Shown piece after piece: positions 1 through 7,613 of a DNA stretch of 64,000 nt. Every line of letters starts with the position of its first letter. Position 1 is the stretch's first letter. The DNA comes from Thermoplasmata archaeon (lineage in GTDB: Archaea; Thermoplasmatota; Thermoplasmata; Lutacidiplasmatales; UBA184), in NCBI GenBank assembly GCA_022749815.1, contig JAKIWV010000004.1, forward strand, positions 62,001-126,000. The letters run 5' to 3'. The translations under genes and the position numbers were made by a program. The notes under the pieces are model-generated. The model was given only the letters and a program-made list of their open reading frames with translations, was not told the DNA's origin and ran no database searches.

Positions 1-1101
1 GGAGGTTCCGTGAGCGAGCATTCCGCTCCGCACGTCCCGCCAGCGCTGTTCGTGGGGGAGCTCCTTGGAGTAGCCTCGGCCCCCATGGAACTGTATCGCA
101 TGGTCCAGGGCGGTCAGCGCCACGTGCGTCGCCAGCCACTTGCTCATCGCCGCGGCATCGTCGGCGCGCTCTCCTCGGTCCAATCGTTCGAGGACGCGCT
201 CGACAAATAGCCACGCGGCGGCCAGTCGAGTACCGTCTTCGACCAAGGGAAACGCGACCGCCTCCTGGCGGGATAGCGGCTCTTCGAAGACCACCCGCTC
301 CCCCACTTCCCGGACCGTCTCCTCCCACGACGCCCGTGCGACGCCCAGATAGATCGCACCGAGTAGAGCCCGCTCGTGCGTCAGCTCCCCCTTGAGGTAC
401 TCCAGCGCCCGGCCGGGCTCTCCGACGAGATGGGCGGGCGAGATTTCCACCGAGTCGTACGTGACGGTCCCCCGGCGCATCCAGCGCTCGCCCAGATCCT
501 CGACTACCTCCCGTCGAATGCCTGGGAGGTCCTGAGGTACGATGTATGCAGACACTCCGCCCCCGCCCACCGGGCTGTCGGCCGGACGGACGTAGACGAG
601 AGCCGCTTGCGCATCGGCCGCGAACGCCACCTGGCTCTTCGTGCCGGAGAGAACCAGCCGGTCGCCGCGATGTTGGACCTTCGCCGACAGCCGAGAGAGG
701 TCGGAGCCCGCCTGGGGCTCCGTGACCTGGTTGCCGATGAGGAGCTCCCCGCGCGCGAGCGGAATCGCGAACCGCGCCCGGAGCTCTGCCGACCCCTGGG
801 CCCCAATGACACTCGTGAACTCGGGCTGAAGGGACAGCTTGGCGAAGGCGGTGCCGGCCCAATAGGCGAACTCCTGGAGTACGGCGCCGGCCCTACGGAG
901 CGGGAGGCCTCGTCCGCCCTGGTCGGGGGACAGCGTCAGGCCCAGCCACCCTTCTCTTCCCATCGACCGATACTCTGCCCAAGGGAATTCGGGGTGGGCG
1001 TCCAGTGTGGCAGACCGTTCCGCCAAGCGGTGCGAGCGGGCGAACTGCTCGACCTCCGAGCGCAGAGGATCGTCCGGAAGAACCGAGGCGAGGTCGGTCA
1101 C
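1..1101 (-). CDS. Acyl-CoA dehydrogenase, 3' part missing
   Basis: Flavoprotein that would oxidise an acyl-CoA thioester to the 2-enoyl-CoA. The frame has no stop from the start at 1101 to the window edge (367 codons), so it is absent from the ORF track; the C-terminal end lies outside. Visible family motifs are the mid-domain segment 'QVTEPQAGSDLSRL', where flavin and substrate are contacted, and near the edge 'FHGGRGYSKE' followed by 'RDVRSGMLAHGTS', the usual C-terminal signature. GTG start overlaps the stop of the upstream CoA-transferase as GTGA, so the two are translationally coupled and probably act on the same acyl-CoA. The substrate cannot be told from sequence. Confidence 0.9.
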   Translation of the reverse strand, partial: MTDLASVLPDDPLRSEVEQFARSHRLAERSATLDAHPEFPWAEYRSMGREGWLGLTLSPDQGGRGLPLRRAGAVLQEFAYWAGTAFAKLSLQPEFTSVIGAQGSAELRARFAIPLARGELLIGNQVTEPQAGSDLSRLSAKVQHRGDRLVLSGTKSQVAFAADAQAALVYVRPADSPVGGGGVSAYIVPQDLPGIRREVVEDLGERWMRRGTVTYDSVEISPAHLVGEPGRALEYLKGELTHERALLGAIYLGVARASWEETVREVGERVVFEEPLSRQEAVAFPLVEDGTRLAAAWLFVERVLERLDRGERADDAAAMSKWLATHVALTALDHAIQFHGGRGYSKELPHEQRWRDVRSGMLAHGTS

Positions 1102-2414
1102 TGGCCCTCGCGCGAGTAGAACGGGGAGCGAGGGGCGGCCGCGGGAGAGACCCGATGCTCGCCGAGCACGCCGGCCCTCCGCAAGGAGTGGATCCGTTCC
1201 GAGGAGTAGCCTAGAAGTCGGCCGAGCACGGCCTCGTTGTCTTGCCCCAGCCACGGCGCGCCGCGCCAGACGCCTCCGGGCGTCGTTTGGAACCTCGGCG
1301 CAACGCCGGCGCCCTTCACCGGTCCCGCCACCGGGTCGGTCCACTCGAGGAACATCCCCCGCTCGTTGAAATGCGGGTCGCGCGCGAGCTCGTCGATCCG
1401 GTACACCCGGGAGATCGCCGTATCGTGGTCGCGGCCGATCCGTTCGAGCTCTTCGACGGTGCGCGATGCACAAAAGCGATCGATGACGGGGTCGACCAGA
1501 TCCCGGTGGGCGATGCGGAAGCCGGGATCGTCGAGCTGTCGATCGGTGAGACCTAGAAGATCGCGGAGCCGAGCCCAGCTCGGGGGGGTGGGAGCCGCGA
1601 CTACGACCCATCCATCCATCGCCCGTACCACGTTGTACGGGTGCAATCGGGGGTGAGCGTTCCCGTGCCGGCCCCGGACGACACCGCGCATGAAGTAGTC
1701 GAGAGCCAGGTTTTCTAGGAGAGTGAAGAAGACCTCGTACTGGGCCACGTCCACCACTTGGCCCATCCCGGTCCGCTGCGCGTGGACGTAGCCCATCAGG
1801 GCCGCCGTCGCGGCGGACAGGCCGGTGACCGTATCGTTGAGGGCCGTGCCCGACCGCATGGGAGGGTCGGGTTCCGGGTTCCCTTGGAGCGACAGGAAGC
1901 CGCTGTAGGCCTGGCCGATCAGGTCGAAGGAGGGAGCGCTGATCCGCTCAGGCCGGCCCGTTTGTCCGAAGCCCGAAACGTGCACGACGGTCAGGCGAGG
2001 GTTGGCCGACCGGACCGTCGCATCGGAAAGACCGAGCCCGTCGTAGGTTCCGGGTCGGGAGGATTCGATCCAGATGTCCGCCCGTCGCACGAGGTCCATG
2101 AAGACGGCCCGGCCCTCGGGACGCTTCAGGTCCAGGCCCAGAGAGAGCTTGTTGCGCGAGTACTGGACCCAGGACTCGGAAACCCCTTGGCCGGGGGCGG
2201 CACCTGCGGGGAGGAGAGGGGGCAACGTCCGAGCCGGGTCCGAGTACGGGGGCTCGAAGGGAGGCCCTTCGATGTGGATAATCTCCGCGCCGAACTCACC
2301 CAGGTAAGTGGACGCCCAAGGGCCGGCGACCACTCGGGCCGAATCGAGTACCCGAACGCCCTCGAGAGGTCCGAACGGCGGGACGATCCGGTCGGCCCCG
2401 GCGTCGGTCGACAC
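1098..2414 (-). CDS. CaiB/BaiF family (class III) CoA-transferase
   Basis: 438 residues, normal length for formyl-CoA/carnitine-type class III CoA-transferases, which move CoA between carboxylic acids. The N-terminal 'PLEGVRVLDSARVVAGPW' and the central 'LSGFGQTG'-like segment 'VHVSGFGQTGRP' are family hallmarks, and 'RNKLSLGLDLKRPEG' is the typical early motif carrying the conserved KRPEG loop. The start is GTG at 2414; a TATA-like 'CTTAAG' about 26 bases upstream fits a leaderless transcript. It is followed by an acyl-CoA dehydrogenase with a 4-base overlap, suggesting a two-step module that activates and then desaturates an acid. Substrate unknown. Confidence 0.9.
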   Translation of the reverse strand: MSTDAGADRIVPPFGPLEGVRVLDSARVVAGPWASTYLGEFGAEIIHIEGPPFEPPYSDPARTLPPLLPAGAAPGQGVSESWVQYSRNKLSLGLDLKRPEGRAVFMDLVRRADIWIESSRPGTYDGLGLSDATVRSANPRLTVVHVSGFGQTGRPERISAPSFDLIGQAYSGFLSLQGNPEPDPPMRSGTALNDTVTGLSAATAALMGYVHAQRTGMGQVVDVAQYEVFFTLLENLALDYFMRGVVRGRHGNAHPRLHPYNVVRAMDGWVVVAAPTPPSWARLRDLLGLTDRQLDDPGFRIAHRDLVDPVIDRFCASRTVEELERIGRDHDTAISRVYRIDELARDPHFNERGMFLEWTDPVAGPVKGAGVAPRFQTTPGGVWRGAPWLGQDNEAVLGRLLGYSSERIHSLRRAGVLGEHRVSPAAAPRSPFYSREGQ

Positions 2415-2512
2415 AGCGGAGAAGGCGGAGCGAGGGGCTTAAGGACCGAGGTTAACCGGCGAACCTCGCTCCCCATATAGCGGCGGCCGCTCGCGCGGGA
2501 GGAAACCAGTCG
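2415..2512. promoter_or_regulatory. Divergent promoter between CoA-transferase and diiron protein
   Basis: 98 bases separate the two divergent starts. On the minus strand 'CTTAAG' near 2437-2444 is placed for a leaderless caiB-type transcript. On the plus strand 'CATATAG' near 2473-2479 is a TATA-like element, and 'GGGAGGAAACC' just before ATG 2513 is a good ribosome-binding site, so the plus-strand message probably has a short leader. Inferred from sequence only. Confidence 0.5.
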
Positions 2513-3241
2513 ATGGCCGAGCCGCCGTGGGTCTTGCACGAGGGGGAGGGGTTCCGGCGCGAGCTCGAGAGGTTCAAGCTCGCGAATCATCCCTTCAAGC
2601 GGCATCCGTTCTTCCAAGAGATGGAACGCGGGACAGCCCCCCGCGCGGTGGTCCATCGTTGGGCCGCTCAATTCTACCCGTGGTTGGCCTGCGTGCCGCT
2701 GGCGATGGCCGAGCGATTCTCAAATTGCTCGTGGGAACCCAAGTACGACCGGTTTCGGCGCATGATCCTGGACCAGCTCGTCGAGGAAGCCGGGGACCCG
2801 AAAGGGAAGGCGCGAGGCCACCCCGAGCTTTGGCTTCACTTCTGCGAGGGATTGGGCCTCCCTCGGGAGAAGGTCCACGCAACCGCTCTGCTGCCGTCGA
2901 CCATGGTCGCGATCGATGATTTCCTCTACATCAATCGGCAGGAACCCTTCTACGTCTCGGCCGGAGGCTCTTCCGAGCCGCCGAATGTGGAGCTCTGCCA
3001 GCGGCTCCTTCCAGCCTTCCGGAGGCACTACGGCGTCGATGACGATCACCTGGCGTACTACTCCCTCCACGTCACCGCGGACGAGGAACACAGCCGGTTC
3101 GTGGGAGAGATGGTGGCGGCCTTCGCGGACGCACCCACCGTTCGGCATCGGATGTGGGACGCAATGCTCCGGGGGTTCGCGTTGCACCGATTGTTGATCG
3201 ATGGGGCCATCGGAGCGGTCGACGGCTCGCCTCAAGGTTAA
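2513..3241 (+). CDS. Heme-oxygenase-like diiron oxidase (PqqC/TenA/CADD-like)
   Basis: 242 residues, nearly all helical. Motifs fit the iron-binding branch of the TENA/PqqC superfamily: a Glu-rich helix 'LVEEAGDPKGKARGH' gives an early Glu and His, and 'YYSLHVTADEEHSRF' (roughly residues 184-198) supplies the H-x3-D-x2-H pattern that completes the metal site in CADD-like proteins. Members include PqqC, the chlamydial CADD protein used for p-aminobenzoate synthesis, and N-oxygenases. The reaction here cannot be assigned. It lies directly upstream of the shikimate/tryptophan operon, whose TATA-like element overlaps this gene's stop codon, but the spacing suggests a separate transcript. Confidence 0.75.
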   Translation: MAEPPWVLHEGEGFRRELERFKLANHPFKRHPFFQEMERGTAPRAVVHRWAAQFYPWLACVPLAMAERFSNCSWEPKYDRFRRMILDQLVEEAGDPKGKARGHPELWLHFCEGLGLPREKVHATALLPSTMVAIDDFLYINRQEPFYVSAGGSSEPPNVELCQRLLPAFRRHYGVDDDHLAYYSLHVTADEEHSRFVGEMVAAFADAPTVRHRMWDAMLRGFALHRLLIDGAIGAVDGSPQG

Positions 3242-3245
3242 ATAT
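3238..3245 (+). promoter_or_regulatory. TATA-like element of the aromatic operon
   Basis: 'TTAAATAT' overlaps the stop codon of the preceding gene. Its centre is about 27 bases before the ATG at 3269, the usual distance from an archaeal TATA box to the transcription start. This would make the leader peptide at 3269 the first thing on the aromatic operon message. Confidence 0.55.
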
Positions 3246-3268
3246 CGCTCGGGTGGTCTGAACGCTCG

Positions 3269-3340
3269 ATGACCGTCGCGGCTTTGGTCGACGACCTTCG
3301 GCCGTCCGGCCTGCGAGCGGTCACGCCCTGGTCCTGGTGA
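3269..3340 (+). CDS. Putative tryptophan-rich leader peptide (23 aa)
   Basis: ATG-initiated frame of 23 codons ending 'RAVTPWSW' and then TGA; it is too short for the ORF track. Two of the last three codons are TGG. It begins where a leaderless transcript from the TATA-like element at 3238-3245 would start, and it stands 96 bases before the first gene of an operon that makes chorismate and then tryptophan. Trp codons next to the stop of a short upstream frame are the signature of bacterial trp leader peptides. Small GC-rich inverted repeats follow (for example GCGCC/GGCGC near 3348-3362), but no U-run terminator is visible. Archaeal trp operons with known control use repressors, so leader-peptide control here is an inference. 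Confidence 0.5.
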   Translation: MTVAALVDDLRPSGLRAVTPWSW

Positions 3341-3436
3341 AAGGGGAGCGCCCGGTCGGCGCCACCCTCCGACACTCGTTCTGAGCGGTGCGTCCGCCGG
3401 TCGCTTCCCCCGCGGTGAACACAAGCGAGGAGAAGC

Positions 3437-4186
3437 ATGTACGGAAAACAACTGAGGTTGAGAAGGATCTTCCCGGGAGACCGCCGGCTCTTCTCCGTCC
3501 CGCTCGACCATTCGGTATCGATGGGACCGATCGACGGGCTCGAAGAGATGCCGACGCTGGTCGCTGAGCTTCAGCGAGCGGGCGTCGACTTGGTCATCGT
3601 TACGAAGGGAGCCGTTCGCGGGCTCGTGCCGGTCCTCGCCCCCCGCACTCTACTCGGCATCCACGTGTCTGCGTCGACGAGTCTGAATCCGAACTCTGAC
3701 CGAAAGGTCCTCGTCGGCAGCGCGGAGGAGGCGGCCGCGCTCGGGGCTGACCTTCTCTCCGTTCAAGTGAACTTCGGCGTCCCGGACGAGGGAGACATGC
3801 TCCGGGACCTCGGGGTGGCCGCCGACCAATGTCGCGCGACCGGGCTTCCGCTGCTGTGCATGGCCTACGTCAAAAAACCGAACGGCGGCACCCCGGACGA
3901 AGTCCGCCACGCCTGCCGAGCCTCCGCAGACCTCGGCGCCGATATCGTCAAGACCTCCTATCCTGGATCACTCGAGGAATACCGCCGGCTCGTGCGAACG
4001 ACGCCAGCACCAGTGCTCGTCGGGGGCGGGAGTCGTCTCGAGGACGACGACGCCTTTCTAGCGTTGGTCCGCGAGACCGTGACCGCGGGGGCCGCAGGAA
4101 TCTGCATCGGTCGGAACTTATTCCAGCGTCGCCCGGTCGAGACCTTTGCGAAGCAAGTTGCAGCGATCCTACACGGGAGCACATAG
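3437..4186 (+). CDS. aroA': 2-amino-3,7-dideoxy-D-threo-hept-6-ulosonate synthase
   Basis: First enzyme of the archaeal route to 3-dehydroquinate: a class I aldolase-like (beta/alpha)8 protein that transfers a C3 unit from 6-deoxy-5-ketofructose 1-phosphate to L-aspartate semialdehyde. 249 residues. 'VPLDHSVSMGP' near the N-terminus and 'GADIVKTSYPG' (the Schiff-base lysine) are visible, as is the phosphate-binding 'VLVGGGSR ... GICIGRN' end. Start ATG has 'GAGGAG' six bases upstream. It heads the operon and is followed by its pathway partner aroB' after 9 bases. This enzyme explains why asd and aspartokinase genes sit in the same operon. Confidence 0.93.
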   Translation: MYGKQLRLRRIFPGDRRLFSVPLDHSVSMGPIDGLEEMPTLVAELQRAGVDLVIVTKGAVRGLVPVLAPRTLLGIHVSASTSLNPNSDRKVLVGSAEEAAALGADLLSVQVNFGVPDEGDMLRDLGVAADQCRATGLPLLCMAYVKKPNGGTPDEVRHACRASADLGADIVKTSYPGSLEEYRRLVRTTPAPVLVGGGSRLEDDDAFLALVRETVTAGAAGICIGRNLFQRRPVETFAKQVAAILHGST

Positions 4187-4195
4187 AGGACCGCT

Positions 4196-5236
4196 GTGTC
4201 GCTCGATCGGATCGTCGTCGCGCTCTCGTCCCCCGAACCCGAGGTCAATCATTCGATCCTGTCGCGGGCCCGACGACGGGGCTTTCGACGCTTCACCTCG
4301 GTCGATGCCCCGGGGCTTCCTCCCCAACCGGGAGAGGTCTGGTACCGCTCCACACCAGACGGTTTCCAAGAACTCATCGGTGACTCGCCTTCCCGTTCCC
4401 CTGTCGTCCGGCTCTACAGGGTCCGTGGTCCCGGGGAGCTTGCGCCGGTCGTCGAGGCCCTAACGCGCGGCGAGGCGTCGGCGGTTCGCTGGGGGGGCGA
4501 GCGCGTGATCCCGCTCGAGACGTTGGTCGCCGCGCGCAGCGCGCGCATGACGCTGTGGGTAGTCACTGCCGAGCCGTCTGAGATACCGGCGTTCCTGGGG
4601 GCTCTCGAGCACGGCGCCGATACGGTGGTCGTTGAGGTCTCAGCGACGGAGACCGTCGACCTTATCGAGCGACGCCTCGAGCAGCTTCCGGCGACCTTGC
4701 AGTGGGAGAGAATTCCGGTTCGGGCGGTCACCCCTGCTGGCACCGGGGACCGTGTGATCGTGGACACCACCTCCCTGCTCGAACCCGAGGAAGGGATCCT
4801 CGTCGGCAGCGCAGCGGCGTTCCTATACCATGTAGCAAGTGAAGCCGTCGGTTCGCGCTACACTCGCCCTCGGCCGTTTCGGGTGAACGCCGGAGCGGCG
4901 CACCTGTACACGCTCCTCGCGAACGGCGAGACCCGATATCTGAGCGAGCTAGTCCCGGGCGACTCGATATTGGTCGGTAGCCCACGAGGGGCGTCTCGCA
5001 GCGTCCGGGTAGGTAGGATCAAGATCGAGCGTCGCCCCCTGCTGCTGATCGAAGGGGAGTTCCAAAACCGGCGATACACCGTGTTCCTCCAGGAGGCGGA
5101 AACGGTCCGGCTCACCACAGACGTCGCGCCGGTGGCGACGACCGATCTTCAGCCGGGGGCGACCGTTTGGGGTGTGACTCTCCCCGCCGGTCGACACCTG
5201 GGCGTCGCGGTGGAGGAAAAGATCGACGAGCGATGA
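4196..5236 (+). CDS. aroB': 3-dehydroquinate synthase II
   Basis: Catalyses NAD-dependent oxidative deamination and cyclisation of the aroA' product to 3-dehydroquinate, replacing the bacterial DAHP-based AroB reaction. 346 residues, usual for the family. Matching stretches are 'GADTVVVEVS', 'ILVGSAAAFLYHVASEA' and 'PFRVNAGAAHLYTLL', followed by the beta-rich C-terminal domain 'GETRYLSELVPGDSILV'. GTG start. The downstream aroDE start overlaps its stop as ATGA. Confidence 0.93.
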   Translation: MSLDRIVVALSSPEPEVNHSILSRARRRGFRRFTSVDAPGLPPQPGEVWYRSTPDGFQELIGDSPSRSPVVRLYRVRGPGELAPVVEALTRGEASAVRWGGERVIPLETLVAARSARMTLWVVTAEPSEIPAFLGALEHGADTVVVEVSATETVDLIERRLEQLPATLQWERIPVRAVTPAGTGDRVIVDTTSLLEPEEGILVGSAAAFLYHVASEAVGSRYTRPRPFRVNAGAAHLYTLLANGETRYLSELVPGDSILVGSPRGASRSVRVGRIKIERRPLLLIEGEFQNRRYTVFLQEAETVRLTTDVAPVATTDLQPGATVWGVTLPAGRHLGVAVEEKIDER

Positions 5237-6750
5237 CGACCCATCCTCCCTTGCTCATCGCATGCTGCCCCGGACGCACGGTGGCGGCGGTGAAGGCCCA
5301 ACTCGTCCGGGCCGCCGAAGCGGGAGCCGACCTCGGCGAGGTTCGACTTGATCGATTCTCCCCCGACGAGCGCCAGAGGTTGGAGAGCCTGTTCCCGGCC
5401 CCCATCCCCCTTGTGGCGACCCTTCGATCCCGAACAGAGGGGGGAGAGGGCCCCGACGCCTTCCACGAGCGTGCGCCCCTTCTAGAATACGCGGCTCGGT
5501 TACCGTTCCGGTTCCTCGACCTGGAGCGGGCTCGCGACGGCGCCCTACTTGAGGCGCCAGAACCGGGCCCCGGACTGACGGCGTCGTTGATCGTCTCCTC
5601 GCACGTGGCCGAGTCGGTCTCGATCGAGGAGGTGTGCCGTTTGCTCGAGTTGCCACGTCCCCTCGGCGCCATCGCAAAGGTCGTTCTTCCCTGCGACTTC
5701 GGAAGAATGTGGGCTGAGCTGCTCCCCCAACTCTCCCCCGTGGGCGCCTTCGAGCCATACGTGCTTCACACGACGGGCCCGACGGGGCCGCTGTCGCGTG
5801 CCTGGGCGCGCCGACTGGGGATGTTCGCGGTCTACGGCGCCCTACCCGCCTCTACCCCATCCGCTGACATTGACACGGTTGAGCCGGCTCAACTGCCGGT
5901 CGATCGGCTGAGACGGTACGAGGATCACGGGGGAATGGGTCACCTCTTCGCCGTGGTCGGCCATCCGATCCAACACTCGCGGTCGCCGGACATCCATTCG
6001 TTCTGGTTCGAGAAAGAGAAGCGAAACGGCCTCTATCTAGCGCTGGACATGGCCAATGCCGAATATCTCGTCGCCAGCGTCGGACCCCTGGCTTCGGGCG
6101 GATTCCGCGGGCTCAACGTCACCCATCCGTGGAAACAAATGGCGCTACGCCTCGCAAGCCGCGTCACTCCCGCCGCTGAGCTCGCCGGGTGCGCGAACAC
6201 GCTTACCTTCGACGAAGGGGGAGTCTCCGCGGAGAACACGGATGTCGCGGCGGTCCGTCGGAGACTCTCCGAACTCAAGGAATCCGGGGCGTGGGATGAG
6301 TCCCCTGTCGTCGTCCTCGGGAGCGGCGGGGCCGCCCGTTCGGCGCTGGCCGCCGCCACCACGCTCGGGAGCCGTGGGATAGTCGTCGCACGGAGAGCGG
6401 AGGCCGCCGCTGGGCTCGTCAAGCAATACGGAAGCACCGTTGGCGTTGGATCGGACCTCACGCCCGCTCGCCTCGTCATCCATGCGACCCCTGCGGGTAG
6501 GGAGGGGGCCCCCAATCTCGATCTCCCATGGGCGGGGGCGATCGGACCGTCGACCCACGTTCTCGATTTCGTCTACGCGCCCATTCACCCGTTCCTTCGA
6601 CGGAGGGCCGAGGAGCAGGGCGCCTCTTACGAGGATGGGTCGAGGCTGCTGGTGTACCAGGCCGCCGAGAGCTATGCGCTCTGGTGGGGCTCCGCCCCCT
6701 CGGCCTCCTTGCAAGAAGCGGCGTTGAGGGAGGTACTGTGCGCGGAGTAG
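5233..6750 (+). CDS. aroDE: Fused 3-dehydroquinate dehydratase (type I) and shikimate dehydrogenase
   Basis: Bifunctional protein of 505 residues performing steps three and four of the pathway. Residues ~1-215 are the Schiff-base dehydratase: 'GEVRLDRF' (catalytic Glu and Asp region), 'VATLRSRTEGG', 'LIVSSHVAES' with the histidine, and 'GAIAKVVLPCDF' with the lysine. Residues ~230-505 are shikimate dehydrogenase: 'VGHPIQHSRSPDIHS', 'GLNVTHPWKQ' with the catalytic lysine, 'AENTDVAAV', and the NADP-binding 'VLGSGGAARSAL'. The ORF track begins at 5167; ATG 5233 is preferred because it makes an ATGA overlap with aroB' and fits the start of the dehydratase domain. Confidence 0.93.
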   Translation: MTTHPPLLIACCPGRTVAAVKAQLVRAAEAGADLGEVRLDRFSPDERQRLESLFPAPIPLVATLRSRTEGGEGPDAFHERAPLLEYAARLPFRFLDLERARDGALLEAPEPGPGLTASLIVSSHVAESVSIEEVCRLLELPRPLGAIAKVVLPCDFGRMWAELLPQLSPVGAFEPYVLHTTGPTGPLSRAWARRLGMFAVYGALPASTPSADIDTVEPAQLPVDRLRRYEDHGGMGHLFAVVGHPIQHSRSPDIHSFWFEKEKRNGLYLALDMANAEYLVASVGPLASGGFRGLNVTHPWKQMALRLASRVTPAAELAGCANTLTFDEGGVSAENTDVAAVRRRLSELKESGAWDESPVVVLGSGGAARSALAAATTLGSRGIVVARRAEAAAGLVKQYGSTVGVGSDLTPARLVIHATPAGREGAPNLDLPWAGAIGPSTHVLDFVYAPIHPFLRRRAEEQGASYEDGSRLLVYQAAESYALWWGSAPSASLQEAALREVLCAE

Positions 6751-7613
6751 GAACGAGCTCCGGAGCGGTCACGATCGTCAATGCCCTGCCGACCGGCGTC
6801 GGGTGTGCGGTTGCCGTTGCGCTTCCGGTCCACGCCGAAATCGAACTGCATGCGGACCCCGCGCTGAACTCACAGCGGATCCGGCTCGAGCGCGGGTCCG
6901 ATTCGACCTTAGTTCGAGAAACGCTCGCCGTCGGATTGTCCCGATACGGGTCGGGCGGCCAGTACTCGGGCGCGCTGCGAATCGAGTCCATCGTGCCGGT
7001 CGCGAAGGGGCTCAAGAGTTCCTCGGCGGTCAGCGGAGCCGTCCTTCGCGCGGTCGCAGGCGCATTCCATCAGTCGCCCGGCCCGGAAGAGATCGCCCGG
7101 CTTGCAGCGGAGGTCGCCCAGCAGATCGGGCTCAGCGCCACCGGTGCGTTCGATGACTGTCTGGCCGCGGTGCGGGGAGGCGTCGCGCTGACGGACAATT
7201 CCCGACGGACCTCGCTCCAGCCAGCTCCATTCGACTTCGACTTGCGAGTAGTGTTGTGGATCCCGAGGGGATCCCATGCCCCTTCGACCACCTGGTCCGA
7301 GCGCTTTCGGACTGAGATCAGCGCCGGGCAAGCCTCCGCCGAGGCGGCCCGGGCCGGTCACTGGGCCGAAGCCATGACCCTCAACACGGAACTCGTCGAG
7401 CGGGTCATGGACTACGATTACGGCGCTCTGCGATCGGAGTTGGCTCGAAACGGGGCCGTCATGTCCGGAGTCAGCGGGATGGGCCCCACTCTGGCCGCCT
7501 TCGTTCCCCCCCCGAACGCGGCTTCGGTGGCTCTGCATCTTCCGTCCGACCTCGGAGTCGTCAAGATCGTCGAGCTGCGCCGAGCCGAGGGCGTAGTAGC
7601 GGGGGTCCCATGA
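6738..7613 (+). CDS. aroK: Shikimate kinase, archaeal GHMP-kinase type
   Basis: Phosphorylates shikimate to shikimate 3-phosphate. 291 residues. It belongs to the GHMP kinase superfamily rather than the P-loop AroK family: 'PVAKGLKSSSAVSGAVLRAV' is the glycine/serine-rich ATP loop, 'GLSATGAFDDCLAAVRGGV' the second motif, and 'MSGVSGMGPTLAAFV' the C-terminal glycine motif. The track start at 6528 lies deep in aroDE; GTG 6738 has 'GGGAGG' at proper spacing and overlaps aroDE by 13 bases. The stop overlaps aroA as ATGA. Confidence 0.92.
   Translation: MRGVGTSSGAVTIVNALPTGVGCAVAVALPVHAEIELHADPALNSQRIRLERGSDSTLVRETLAVGLSRYGSGGQYSGALRIESIVPVAKGLKSSSAVSGAVLRAVAGAFHQSPGPEEIARLAAEVAQQIGLSATGAFDDCLAAVRGGVALTDNSRRTSLQPAPFDFDLRVVLWIPRGSHAPSTTWSERFRTEISAGQASAEAARAGHWAEAMTLNTELVERVMDYDYGALRSELARNGAVMSGVSGMGPTLAAFVPPPNAASVALHLPSDLGVVKIVELRRAEGVVAGVP

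Noticed and set aside
376-1119. 247-residue plus-strand ORF
   Set aside because: Antisense shadow of the acyl-CoA dehydrogenase, whose frame is open over the whole interval and carries family motifs.
3341-3436. Bacterial-type attenuator terminator behind the Trp leader
   Set aside because: Only short GC-rich inverted repeats are present and no T-run follows them, so a hairpin terminator is not supported.
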